Below, piece after piece: positions 7,993 to 16,450 of a stretch of DNA of 34,783 nucleotides (within the stretch, counting starts at the first letter, position 1; the number at the start of each line of letters is the position of its first letter). The notes under the pieces were generated by a model. It was not told the origin of the DNA. It saw only the letters and a program-made list of their open reading frames with translations, and ran no database searches. The stretch is taken from contig NZ_BATB01000041.1 of the NCBI RefSeq assembly GCF_000466965.1, positions 1 through 34,783 on the forward strand, given 5' to 3'. A program made the position numbers and the translations under genes. Source of the stretch: Limimaricola cinnabarinus LL-001 (GTDB lineage Bacteria > Pseudomonadota > Alphaproteobacteria > Rhodobacterales > Rhodobacteraceae).

Positions 7993-8301
7993 GGAGTCGA
8001 GGGCGTTCGACGTCGTCCGGTTGGGATAACCTCAAGCGACCGCTCCTGAAAGGTCAGGAACTCACCTTTACAAGCGCCCGCATATTCCGGTCAGCCGACC
8101 TGAAGCGCAGAAGTGTGCTGCGAAGGCCGAGAGTTTCGGATTTCGGCGGACCAAGGTAGAGTTTCAGAGCACCCATTATTGAGATGCGTGAAACGACCAA
8201 TCTTGATTGTCCATAAAGTGTGATCTCAGAATCTGCGCTTTGTCGGCAAAAGGAACCCGCCATCAAGCCTCGCGTTGGCCTCGGAAATGTGAGGGAACCG
8301 T
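7993..8301. other. Intergenic stretch before the PQQ dehydrogenase
   Basis: No gene is supported. There is a small inverted repeat (TCCTGA and TCAGGA, 8044-8059), too weak to call a terminator, and the leader of the PQQ dehydrogenase with GAGG about eight bases before its ATG. A promoter presumably lies here but no consensus stands out. Confidence 0.4.
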
Positions 8302-10551
8302 ATGACGCATCGAGATCGCCAGCCTGGACTGGGATTGACCTTGATCGGCGCGATCATTGCCTTCGTGGCGGCGCTTGTCGCCTATCTCTGGCAGGACAGC
8401 GGCGTGGCAGGCACTGCGGGTGCGGCGCTGGCGCTGGCCGGGACAGTCGCAGTCGCTGCGGCCTCGGCGGCAGCGCTCTTCGTGTTGATGCCGCATGGCC
8501 TCAACCTCACACTCAAATGGCTGATCCTGCTCGGGTCCGTCCTGACCGCACTGGCGGGGTACTTCCTGATGCAGGACGTGCTGATGTGGGCGATGGTCGC
8601 GGCCTCCGTAGGCGCGGTCTGGAACCTTGTCTCGCGCAAAGGCCGGGAGCGGCGGCGCCCCCTCATGGCGCTCGCACTCTTTGCCCTGCCGCTCTTGCCC
8701 GCACCGCAAGCGCAGGCGCAGGACTGGCCCGGTTTTCATGGCGACTTGCAGGCACGCAAGTACAGCCCGCTTGCGCAGATCACGCCGATGAACGTCGACG
8801 ACCTCGAACCGGTCTGGGAGGTTGAGACCGGCGACGTCTCCGACGGCTCGGGCGACCTGCCGCAGACGGTGTGGTCCGCCACGCCGGTCTATGCCAATGC
8901 GACACTCTATCTCGGCACGCCGTTCTACCGCATCCTCGCGCTCGATCCCGCGACGGGCGAGGAGCGCTGGTCCTACGACAGCCGCGCCCGGCTCGAGGCG
9001 CTGACCCAGCCTGCGCTCAAGAACCGCGGCGTCACCTACTGGGCCGATCCCGAGGCCACCGGTGTTTGCGCCAAGCGCGTCTATATCGGCACGATGGACG
9101 CCAAGCTGCATTCGGTCGACGCAGATACCGGTCAGCCCTGCGAGGATTTCGCGCAAGGTGGCATCCTCGACGTGAACCAATGGAACGACACCAACGACCG
9201 CTGGCCGCTGTCTCTGCTCCAACCGCCCGTGGCGCATGAGGGCCGCCTGTTCATCGGCTGGGCAGGCAAGGATTGGGAGAGCGCGCAGGCCCCTCCCGGC
9301 ACCGTCTTCGCAGTGGACGCGCGCACCGGCGAGCTCGACTGGACCGTGAACTTCATCCCCAAGGAGCTGTGGGACCGCACCGGCACTGCCAATGTCTGGA
9401 CCCACATGACCGTGGATCCCGAGCGCGACATCCTCTACATGCCGGTCTCCTCGCCCTCGCCCAACTACTATGGCGGCGATCGAACCGAAGAGCTCCCCTT
9501 GGCCACCTCCGTCACGGCGGTGAATACCAACACCGGCGAGATCATCTGGTCGCGTCAGCTCGTACATCACGACATCTGGGATTACGACACCGGCGCGGCG
9601 CCCGCGCTGGTGGACATCGAACGCGATGGTGAGGTGATCCCGGCGCTCGTCCAGACCTCTAAGCAGGGCATGCTCTACGTCCTTGATCGCGAGACCGGCG
9701 AGCCGGTCTTCGGCATGGAGGAGCGGCCCGTGCCTGCTTCGGACCTACCGGGCGAAGTGGCCGCGCCGACGCAGCCCTTCTACGATGTCCCGAAACCCAC
9801 CAACACCTCCGACACCTGGCCCGGCATCTGGTGGCTCGCTGATCTTGCAAGCTTCGGCTACTGCTCGCGCACGCTTGAGGAGCTACGCTACGAGGGGTTG
9901 TTCACGCCCCCCACCGCTGAGGGCAAGGGCACGCTGATGTATCCGGGCACGGCGGGCGGCATGCAGTGGGGCGGCGGTGCGCTCGATCCCGAGACCAACA
10001 CCTTCTACGTCAACACTCAGAAGGTGGCGCAAATCCTGCGGATGATCCCGCGCGAGGAATACGAGGAGATCGCGGGCGAAAGCGGCGCCGAGCAGGGCTT
10101 CTACCCGCAGGAGGGCGTGCCTTACGGCTTCGAGTTGACCAACTTCCTGACGCCCTTGGGTTTGCCATGCTGGAAGCCGCCCTTCGGCACGATCCTTGCC
10201 TATGACCTCAACACCGGAGAGCAGCTCTGGGAACGGCCCTTTGGCATGACCCAGCAATGGGGCTTCTACGCACCCGCGAGCTGGGGCAGCCCGACGCTCG
10301 GCGGCCCGGCGGTGACAGCGGGCGGGGTGATCTTCATTGGTGCCTCGATGGACGCGCATGTGCGCGCACTTTCGGCTGCGACCGGCGAGGAGTTGTGGAA
10401 ATGGCAGGTTGAGGCCCCGGCAGTGGCGAACCCGGCCGTCTACGAGCACGAGGGGCGGCAATATGTGAGCTTCGTCGCAGGCGGCAATCCGATCCTCAAG
10501 CTGCAGGTGGGTGATCAAGTCATCACGTTCGCACTGCCAGTTGAGGAGTGA
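8302..10551 (+). CDS. Membrane-bound PQQ-dependent dehydrogenase, glucose dehydrogenase type
   Basis: 749 residues. Four hydrophobic helices (about residues 9-30, 36-60, 69-90, 93-109) and a fifth near 120-136 anchor the protein; the rest is a periplasmic eight-bladed quinoprotein propeller. Recognisable pieces are DWPGFHGDLQARKYSPL at the propeller start, repeated DxxTGE...W blade motifs (LDPATGEERW, VNTNTGEIIW, LSAATGEELW) and HHDIWDYDTGAAPALVDI near the PQQ site. It oxidises a sugar or polyol in the periplasm and passes electrons to ubiquinone. The length suits the family (about 800). No PQQ biosynthesis genes are in the window. A decayed esterase follows after five bases. Confidence 0.9.
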   Translation: MTHRDRQPGLGLTLIGAIIAFVAALVAYLWQDSGVAGTAGAALALAGTVAVAAASAAALFVLMPHGLNLTLKWLILLGSVLTALAGYFLMQDVLMWAMVAASVGAVWNLVSRKGRERRRPLMALALFALPLLPAPQAQAQDWPGFHGDLQARKYSPLAQITPMNVDDLEPVWEVETGDVSDGSGDLPQTVWSATPVYANATLYLGTPFYRILALDPATGEERWSYDSRARLEALTQPALKNRGVTYWADPEATGVCAKRVYIGTMDAKLHSVDADTGQPCEDFAQGGILDVNQWNDTNDRWPLSLLQPPVAHEGRLFIGWAGKDWESAQAPPGTVFAVDARTGELDWTVNFIPKELWDRTGTANVWTHMTVDPERDILYMPVSSPSPNYYGGDRTEELPLATSVTAVNTNTGEIIWSRQLVHHDIWDYDTGAAPALVDIERDGEVIPALVQTSKQGMLYVLDRETGEPVFGMEERPVPASDLPGEVAAPTQPFYDVPKPTNTSDTWPGIWWLADLASFGYCSRTLEELRYEGLFTPPTAEGKGTLMYPGTAGGMQWGGGALDPETNTFYVNTQKVAQILRMIPREEYEEIAGESGAEQGFYPQEGVPYGFELTNFLTPLGLPCWKPPFGTILAYDLNTGEQLWERPFGMTQQWGFYAPASWGSPTLGGPAVTAGGVIFIGASMDAHVRALSAATGEELWKWQVEAPAVANPAVYEHEGRQYVSFVAGGNPILKLQVGDQVITFALPVEE

Positions 10552-10556
10552 GCATT

Positions 10557-11120
10557 ATGATGTCAGAGGCGGCGCTCACCATGCCCACCGATGACATGCA
10601 GCCCGTGCTCGACAAAGCTCGGTGCCAAGCCGATCTCGGAGCTGTCGGTCAAGAAAGCCCGCAGCCAGCCTAACCCCCGACGAAGGCAAGGGTCGTTCTC
10701 GCTAATCGTCCATTTCCACAGCGGCGGCTGGGTTGGGTGATCGCCGGCATCGACGTCTACGACGCTTCGGCCCGTGCCTTGGCCGCCGGCACGAACGCGG
10801 TGATGGTCTTGGCCACCTACCGGTAGGCTCCGGGCGCGATCTTCCCGGCGCAGCACGAGGACGCCAACGCGGCCTATGAATGGATCGTCGAGAACTCGGG
10901 CGACTTCAACGCCGATGCCGAGCAGCTCGCCATCACGGGCAAGAGCGCAGACGACAACCTCGCGCTGAACGTGGCGGCCCATGTTCGGGACGCCGGACTG
11001 ATTCAGCTCGACCAAGTGCTTTCGGTCTACCCGATCGCCAGCGACGACATGCGGACGCCGTCCTACGAGGCCGATGACGCCGCCGATCCTGCACAAGGGG
11101 AAGCAACAATTGCAAACTGA
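10557..11120 (+). pseudogene. Decayed alpha/beta-hydrolase (HSL/acetyl-esterase type)
   Basis: It begins five bases after the PQQ dehydrogenase with a good GAGGAG site. The pieces MPTDDMQPVLDK, GAKPISELSVKKAR, HFHSGGWV, AGIDVYDASARALAAGTNAV, FPAQHEDANAAYEWIVENSGDF and LSVYPIASDDMRTPSYE line up with hormone-sensitive-lipase-like esterases, but in different frames. A TAG interrupts where YRKAPE is expected, the oxyanion HGGG has become HSGG, the nucleophile GESAGGN has become GKSADDN, and the C-terminus with the catalytic histidine is missing. Unlike the other broken genes here it has lost active residues, so it is a true relic rather than a likely sequencing error. Confidence 0.75.
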
Positions 11121-11534
11121 TGATCGGCTTCAGGCGGGCTCGCTGCTGCCCGCCCCGGCTTGGGCAAAGGCAAGATGCGAAGTGCTATGGCAAAACATGT
11201 GAGGAACGTAGTCGAACGCATGGACGGCCTCCTGGTATGACTGCCACACCAATTGCGTGCATCCGCTTCGGTTCCTTAAACCGACCCGCTCTTCTGTTCT
11301 GTCAAATTTTACCGGTTGTTTTCAGAGATCCGTATTGGTGCAAATGGCCTTGCTCAGTTCGATAACAAGAACCACGATATCCATCGGAATACTCCTTCCT
11401 CCACTCATTTCGCACCGATAATCGCAGGTTTGAGGGAAAGGCAGTTCATCCCATTCCCCCAACGGCTGGGGCTCCCTTTCGGTCTAATGAGAAGTACATC
11501 CCCGCACGGATATTCGCTTGAGAAGCCCTCATAC
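11121..11534. other. Gene-free stretch before parDE
   Basis: About 410 bp with stop codons in all frames and no recognised domain. It looks like degraded DNA left after the esterase relic. It ends at the parDE promoter. Confidence 0.5.
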
Positions 11535-11572
11535 TTGATAAGAACCGAGGGCCAAGATATACTACTGAGTAG
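11535..11572 (+). promoter_or_regulatory. parDE promoter with operator palindrome
   Basis: TTGATA (11535-11540), a 17-bp spacer and TATACT (11558-11563) form a near-consensus sigma-70 promoter. A perfect 11-bp palindrome, CTACTGAGTAG (11562-11572), overlaps the end of the -10 and the likely start point. ParD-type antitoxins repress their own operons at such sites, so this is a plausible autoregulatory operator. Confidence 0.75.
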
Positions 11573-11586
11573 CAACGGAGGATGTC

Positions 11587-11844
11587 ATGAGCGTGAAGGC
11601 GTCAGTTTCACTGACCGAGGCACAGGATGCCTATGCCCGTCAGTTGGTGCAGGAGGGACGCTTTCCCAGTGTCAGCGCCGTCATCCAGCAGGGGCTTGAA
11701 ATGCTGCGCAAGGAGGGGCAGACCGAAGCCGCGCTGCAAAGTTTGCTGGCTCAGCGTCAGTCCGGGCCGATGTTCGGTCTTGCGGAGGGCCGCCGCCATA
11801 CCGAGGAGATGATAGCTCGCAAACGGGGTGCACGTGACCTATGA
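11587..11844 (+). CDS. parD: ParD-type antitoxin
   Basis: 85 residues. The N-terminus (MSVKASVSLTEAQDAYARQLVQEGRFPSVSAVIQQGLEMLRKE) is a ribbon-helix-helix DNA-binding fold of the ParD/CopG group; the C-terminal part (RRHTEEMIARKRGARDL) is the toxin-binding tail. It neutralises the ParE toxin downstream and represses the operon. GGAGG precedes the ATG. Its 3' end overlaps the toxin start by 17 bp, typical for a coupled pair. Confidence 0.88.
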   Translation: MSVKASVSLTEAQDAYARQLVQEGRFPSVSAVIQQGLEMLRKEGQTEAALQSLLAQRQSGPMFGLAEGRRHTEEMIARKRGARDL

Positions 11845-12184
11845 GGTTCGGCGTGCCGCTGCGGTCGATCTCGATCTTGAGCTGATCTTCGACTTTATCG
11901 CCAACAGCGCCGAAACGTTGGGTGAGCCCCCCGAGACCGCTTTCGACATGGCGATGCGCCGCGTTCTGGCGATCGAGGCCACGATGGAGGGCTTGGGGCG
12001 TACCCCGCATCAGGGGACGCTGGCGCCGCATCTCGGTTCCGGCATTCGGCATGTCACCAAGGATCGCGCCATCCTCTACTTCGACGTCGACGATGAGACC
12101 GAAGTTCTCCGCATCCTCGCGGTGTTCTTCGGTGGGCAGGATCACGATACGCGGATACTTTTGAGGCTGCTTTCAGCGAATTAA
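11828..12184 (+). CDS. parE: ParE/RelE-family toxin
   Basis: 118 residues, starting at a GTG inside parD. The sequence YEVRRAAAVDLDLELIFDFIANSAETLG, the central GLGRTPHQGTLAPHLGSGIRHV and the strand-ending AILYFDVDDETEVLRILAVFFGGQD fit the ParE fold (DNA gyrase poison) of the RelE/ParE superfamily. With ParD it forms a type II toxin-antitoxin module that stabilises plasmids or islands. The translational overlap keeps toxin synthesis below that of antitoxin. Confidence 0.87.
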   Translation: MHVTYEVRRAAAVDLDLELIFDFIANSAETLGEPPETAFDMAMRRVLAIEATMEGLGRTPHQGTLAPHLGSGIRHVTKDRAILYFDVDDETEVLRILAVFFGGQDHDTRILLRLLSAN

Positions 12185-12491
12185 GCCCCTTTCGGAAGCA
12201 ATCGTCCTGACTGTGTCTGACTAAACCGTCAAGCGTTAGAAGCCATGAAAACCTAACCGCTTTTCATGGGTATTACCGGGGTCGGTTGGCATGATCGAGC
12301 CGAACAACAGCCGCCCTGAGAACCTGCGGCCATGCCAACGAGATTGGATTGGTCGGTAGCGCGGTCAGCGATGATTGACAGGACGTAACGTTCTGAAAAG
12401 GCGAGACGTAGCGTCCGAACATCACCGCCATATTCCTGCCATTCGGATTAGTCATGCGACCTGAAAAACATCGAAACCGGAGGCAGACAGA
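12185..12491. other. Intergenic stretch after parDE
   Basis: About 300 bp with no supported gene, RNA or clear hairpin. The last bases hold GGAGG before the small exported protein at 12492. Confidence 0.4.
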
Positions 12492-12716
12492 ATGTCCATC
12501 CTGAGCAAGAAGCACCTTGGCCTGACCCTCATTTCTGTCCTGATCGCGGGCGCAATCGGCGAACTCGGTTTCGCCCGCCATGCTGACGTGGTGCCCCTCG
12601 ACTCATACGAGATGTTCACCACCGTCGAGATGGAGATTGGCGGGATCGTCTATGATGTGCAGGTGCGGAAAGACACACCGACGATCACACCATCCAGCAC
12701 CGCCTACTTTTTCTAA
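12492..12716 (+). CDS. Small exported or membrane-anchored protein, unknown
   Basis: 74 residues. A basic start (MSILSKKH) and hydrophobic stretch (LGLTLISVLIAGAIGELGFA) look like a signal peptide or single anchor, followed by VVPLDSYEMFTTVEMEIGGIVYDVQVRKDTP. GGAGG lies about eight bases before the ATG. No family recognised. It could be a complete small protein or the surviving start of a longer one, as sequence to the right is the broken methyltransferase on the other strand. Confidence 0.5.
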   Translation: MSILSKKHLGLTLISVLIAGAIGELGFARHADVVPLDSYEMFTTVEMEIGGIVYDVQVRKDTPTITPSSTAYFF

Positions 12717-12837
12717 ATCGCGAGAACATGGATGGATTGTGCGTCTCGGCCTTCGCCTTGGCGCCGCATTCTCGTAGGCGGTGCGGGCTCCGGGTCCAAG
12801 TTTCCCAAGCATCGAAGATGCTCGAGGCTGTGAGAAT

Positions 12838-14899
12838 TCAGCCGTGCTCGGCGGTAAAGGCGGTGCTGCCTCGCGCACCTCGTATCCTGGTGGATGGGAT
12901 CCGGACCGATCTTCCAGTGTCAGGCAACACGACAAGCTGCTCCTTTGGCCCGTCGGCCTTGAGAGGCGCGACGCAGGCCCGGATCCAGGGCAGCCCCGGC
13001 GCACACGCCAGGTCAGGGGAGTGGAGGGCCGAGCAGGGCGCCCGGTGCGGCCGGCCTCCGATCCTCACACCACGACAGGGCGGCCCCGCGAGGGGAGAGA
13101 TGTCCCCGGCATAGAGCCGCCTGCATTCGGCTTCGATTTCGTCGGCCTGGGCACGAGATGCCACGAGGGCCGCAAGCGGCTCCAATGCGGCTGGATCGGG
13201 GAGCGGGAGATGGCCAAGCTCGTAGGCCGATACGGCGGTGGAGCCGCTCAGGCAGCGAAAGGCCTCGTTCGCCGCCGCGCTGTTGAGCAGGGCGCAGAGC
13301 ACCGGAAGCGGCACCGCTGGCCGGTCCCCGGTGGGCTCGAGGATGTTCACGTGGTTCTCGACCGCCACGGCCCCGTGCGGATCCAGCATGTCCGACCCGA
13401 GGACCGCGGCGACGAGCCGGCGCGACTGCTCGAGGGCGGTGGTCCGCTGCAGCAGGACGCACGGCTGCGTCACCAGCAGCTTTTCCTTGCCGGCGGCTGG
13501 TACCAGGCGCTGCGGCCGCGCTTGGCGAGGGGCCAGTGCAGCCCGGTCGCCGAGATCGCCTCGGGCCAGAGCATCGGCACGGCGCCGGCGGTCCCCGCGC
13601 CGCTATCCCGGGTTCGATCGCTGCCATCGGTTGGCCCCGAGCGCACCCGGTAGCCCCAGTCGGCGAGACGGCAGGACATCCCCGTCATGGCGTCCGCGAT
13701 CTGCGCCTGCGTTCCCCGCCGTGGCAGCCTCCAGGGCGCCTGCGCGTCTGCCGGGAGAGGAAAGCAGCCGATAGGCTCCACGTCGATGATATCGCCCTGC
13801 ACGTGAAGCGCGCGCATCACGGCGGCCGCGCGCGGGCCTGCGCGGCGGCAGGTGGTCACCACCGTTTCCTGCTGGACGCCGTCGAAGACACCTTTTCGGT
13901 CCGTGACGACGTCGATGCACAGCGGCGGGGCCTCCTCGGCGAGGTACTGCCGCAGGCTGCAGAAGTACTGGCCGCCCATGAAGCCGGTGGGGGTGAGCAG
14001 GATCAGCACGCCGCCGGGGCGCGCCAACTCGATGGCCCGCTGGAAGAACAGCGCATAGAGGTTGGCACGGCCGCAGACGCTGCGCGCGAACCGGGTCCGG
14101 CTCGCGGTGTCGAGCCGAACCTGGCCATAGGGCGGATTGCCGAGCACCAGGTCGAAGTGTCCCTCCTCGCGCCCGGCATCAGGCCGTCGCGTGCATGGAT
14201 GACGCGGGGCGCAGGCCGCTTGGCGCGTCGGCACCAAGGCAAGAGGCGCATGTCGATCCCCACCTGCGCGAGCCAGGCCGCGACAGGATCGAGATCGACC
14301 CCGCGCAGGCGCCGGCCGATCTCGTCGAGCACGTGCTGCGCCTCGTGACCTGCCAGACTGGCCAGCATGCGCTCAAGTGCGGGGTGCAGGAGCGCACCGG
14401 CACCGCAGGCGGGATCGATGATTCTGGCCGTATGCCAGTCGGTGCCGACGTCGCTGGCGCGGTTCACCATCAACGCGGCCAGGGCCGGGGGCGTGTAGTA
14501 GATGCCCTGCGTCTTGCGGACAGAACGCGGCAGCAACGCGGTGTAAAGCGCCCCGAGCATCCAGATGGCTTGGGAGGCCGGCACTGAGGCCGCCAGCTGC
14601 CCGGCCTTCAGGGCAAGGGCGCGGACCGGAAGCGGCATGACCTCTGGCTCTACCGCGGCACAGGGAAACGTCCTGAGCGCCAGGTCGGGCGCGCGCGCGG
14701 TCCAGACGGTCCGGGTCGCAAGTTGGGTCACCGAACGGGCAACTTCGATGGCCTCCGCCTCGGACAGGCCGGCAATGATCTGCGCCGCTTCGCGCAGCAG
14801 CTGCGGCATCTCGGCCATGAGGGCGGGGTTGAACGACGAGGCGCACTCCGGGCCGAGGTCGGCCGGGGTGTCGGGAGAGAACGTGGCGTGGAGGGTCAT
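12838..14899 (-). pseudogene. N6-adenine DNA methyltransferase (Eco57I-like), frameshifted twice
   Basis: Three consecutive minus-strand frames join into one protein. Frame one (from MTLHATF) contains KTQGIYYTPPALAALMVNRA and the AdoMet motif IIDPACGAGALLHPAL. Near 14175 it passes to frame two with the catalytic GNPPYGQVRL and a Rossmann tail. Near 13480 it passes to frame three (VTQPCVLLQRTTALEQSRR, NEAFRCLSGS, YELGHLPLPDP), a target-recognition-like end. Both shifts fit single-base losses; the second is in an A run (AAAAA to AAAA). The enzyme would methylate adenine in a specific site; no restriction partner was recognised. The last 60 residues of frame three are unconvincing, so the true end may be nearer 13100. 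Confidence 0.8.
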
Positions 14900-14904
14900 C
14901 GGGT

Positions 14905-14927
14905 GTCCTTACGAGCTTCGTAAGGAC
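14905..14927 (-). promoter_or_regulatory. 23-bp perfect palindrome at the methyltransferase start
   Basis: GTCCTTACGA and TCGTAAGGAC form 10-bp perfect arms with a 3-bp centre. The half nearer the gene contains AAGGAC, the only ribosome-binding site before the ATG at 14899, so a hairpin in the mRNA would hide it. As DNA it is an obvious operator. Methyltransferases of restriction systems are often controlled by self-binding or a controller protein at such palindromes. Confidence 0.7.
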
Positions 14928-15400
14928 CAGATCGGTCCGTTTCATTTCGGGCGGAAATCGAAGCGCCCTCTTTCTGGCGCGTCAGGCTGATTGCTCTTCG
15001 GACCGCGGCGGACGCCATAAGGACCCGACCGGGACATCGAGATCCGTCCGGATTCCGGTGAGATGGCGTGTGCCGCAAGGTCGATCTCAGCGCGCGGCCC
15101 AAGGTCAAGGTGCGGTCGATCCTGCCGATGCGGATGAGCACGTCGTGATCGGCAAACGCTTGTCACGCCTCGCCCGACGGGGGGTCGCGCGGAGGTCGGT
15201 GTCCGAGGTCAGCGGTCGCTGTCGCGAGGAGGCGAAGGGCAACGGGAGGAGGTGGTGGAATCGACATCGCACCGATGGCGGCCGAACTATACCCGATGGC
15301 GCGGTGGATCCTTTTGTCCGCCTTCACCCCCTGCACCACACAGTCCACGACGCGCTTCGATCAGCTCCCTTCGCTTTCCTTCCGACGGGGCTTTGGGGTC
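14928..15400. other. Gene-free stretch left of the iteron-like repeats
   Basis: No supported gene. Short repeats are present: TAAGGACC occurs at the palindrome and again near 15018. The open frames on both strands show no domains and change composition. This is the left part of a 1.5-kb non-coding block that may be a replication origin. Confidence 0.4.
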
Positions 15401-15484
15401 CGAGATCCTGCGTCCCTTGTACGAGATCCTGCGTCCTTGGCCCGACTTTCTGCGCCGTTGCTCCGGATTTCCACGTCCGGCTTC
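15401..15484 (+). repeat. Iteron-like 21-bp tandem repeats
   Basis: Four consecutive 21-bp units begin at 15401, 15422, 15443 and 15464. Units one and two share the first 15 bases exactly (CGAGATCCTGCGTCC); unit three matches unit two at 14 of 21 positions; unit four is weak (10 of 21). Period 21-22 bp, two helical turns, is typical of plasmid iterons bound by Rep. A pure A/T run follows 15 bp to the right. Confidence 0.55.
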
Positions 15485-15498
15485 ATGACAGGTCACTG

Positions 15499-15515
15499 TT
15501 ATATATATATAATAT
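15499..15515. other. 17-bp A/T tract, possible DNA-unwinding element
   Basis: A run of 17 A/T bases (TTATATATATATAATAT) in otherwise GC-rich DNA, directly beside the iteron-like repeats. This arrangement is that of a theta-type origin, where Rep bound to iterons opens an adjacent AT-rich segment. No DnaA box was confidently identified. Confidence 0.45.
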
Positions 15516-16450
15516 GCCTCCCTGAATAAGAAGAACAAGGAGAAACTACAGGAAAAGGCCGGCCACGCTGCCTGCGGCGGTGCCGACGGCCCCTTCTGCG
15601 GGATCGGATAGGGGGACGTCCATGATGCGCCGCGGACCACGGCCCAGAGGTGCGAGGATACGCGGCAGACCGCCGGCATAGTCCGCATTGCAGAGCAAGG
15701 GTATCGCTACTTGCCAAGGCCGGTTCGCCTGTCGGACCCGCCGAGGACCTGTAAACGCTCAACTGGACAAAAAGCGACGTCAGTCGTTTTCGCGGCGAAC
15801 GGGCTGGAACCGCTTCTCCATAAGACCCCAGTTCGGAGTCTCCGCGACCCGACTGGATCGCGGCTTCACGCAAACGAGAAAATTCGAATGACCCACTTTG
15901 CCATTACGGGCCCCTGCGGCCTGACCGTTTGAGCACGGCCTCGTCCACCTTCGCGGCGTCGGAGGCCAGCATGTTGCACGCGGTTTTTTCCGAGGCCGGG
16001 CGTCCTCTCGTAGAGCATGGCCCCCCGAAATTCGGAGCACCCGGAATTTTCACCTTTGACTTCGACCAAAGACAGACAGGAAAAAAACTCCCTTCGTCGC
16101 GGTCCTGGCGGGGCCTTGACCCCGCCCGGAGTGCCTTTTCGGGGGTGTCTAATCTTTTCTTCCTGTCTGAAGTGTCTGGCCCGCTTTTCTCCTTTTATTC
16201 CTTACCTTTAACCGCCGCCGTCCGGCGGTAATGCAGGCCTGTGTCTAGGCGCATACGGGAACACGAGGTGCCGTTGCAGGAAGAGTCCGCGCCCAGGGGA
16301 AGAAGCGTAGAAGGAATTACGGGCAGAATTTCCGCGCAACCGGGGTGCCAAAATACGGATGGTATCGGGCAAGGCGCATGGCCCACTCGGTGCAATTTCC
16401 GCACCCGCGGCTCGCGAACCATCTTCTCCCTGACGCAACAGGAGCAGATC
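15516..16450. other. Long leader of the Rep-like gene with inverted repeats
   Basis: No supported gene over about 930 bp. Structures seen are: a hairpin GGCGGGG / CCCCGCC with 6-nt loop (16107-16126); a pair of 10-bp arms CAGACAGGAA (16073-16082) and TTCCTGTCTG (16160-16169) that enclose it; and ACCGCCG / CGGCGGT (16211-16229). Long structured leaders are common for plasmid rep genes controlled by antisense RNA or by Rep itself. No antisense promoter could be proved. Confidence 0.45.

Noticed and set aside
6782..9570. Long minus-strand frames (337 and 435 codons) opposite the hydrolase and PQQ dehydrogenase
   Set aside because: His/Arg/Gly-rich composition without motifs and full overlap with well supported genes; shadows.
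15401..15484. CRISPR array
   Set aside because: The 21-bp units are contiguous without unique spacers and only four in number.
15058..15530. Overlapping plus-strand frames around the iteron-like repeats
   Set aside because: Several frames are open at once with no coding bias or motif; the repeats and A/T tract explain the sequence better.
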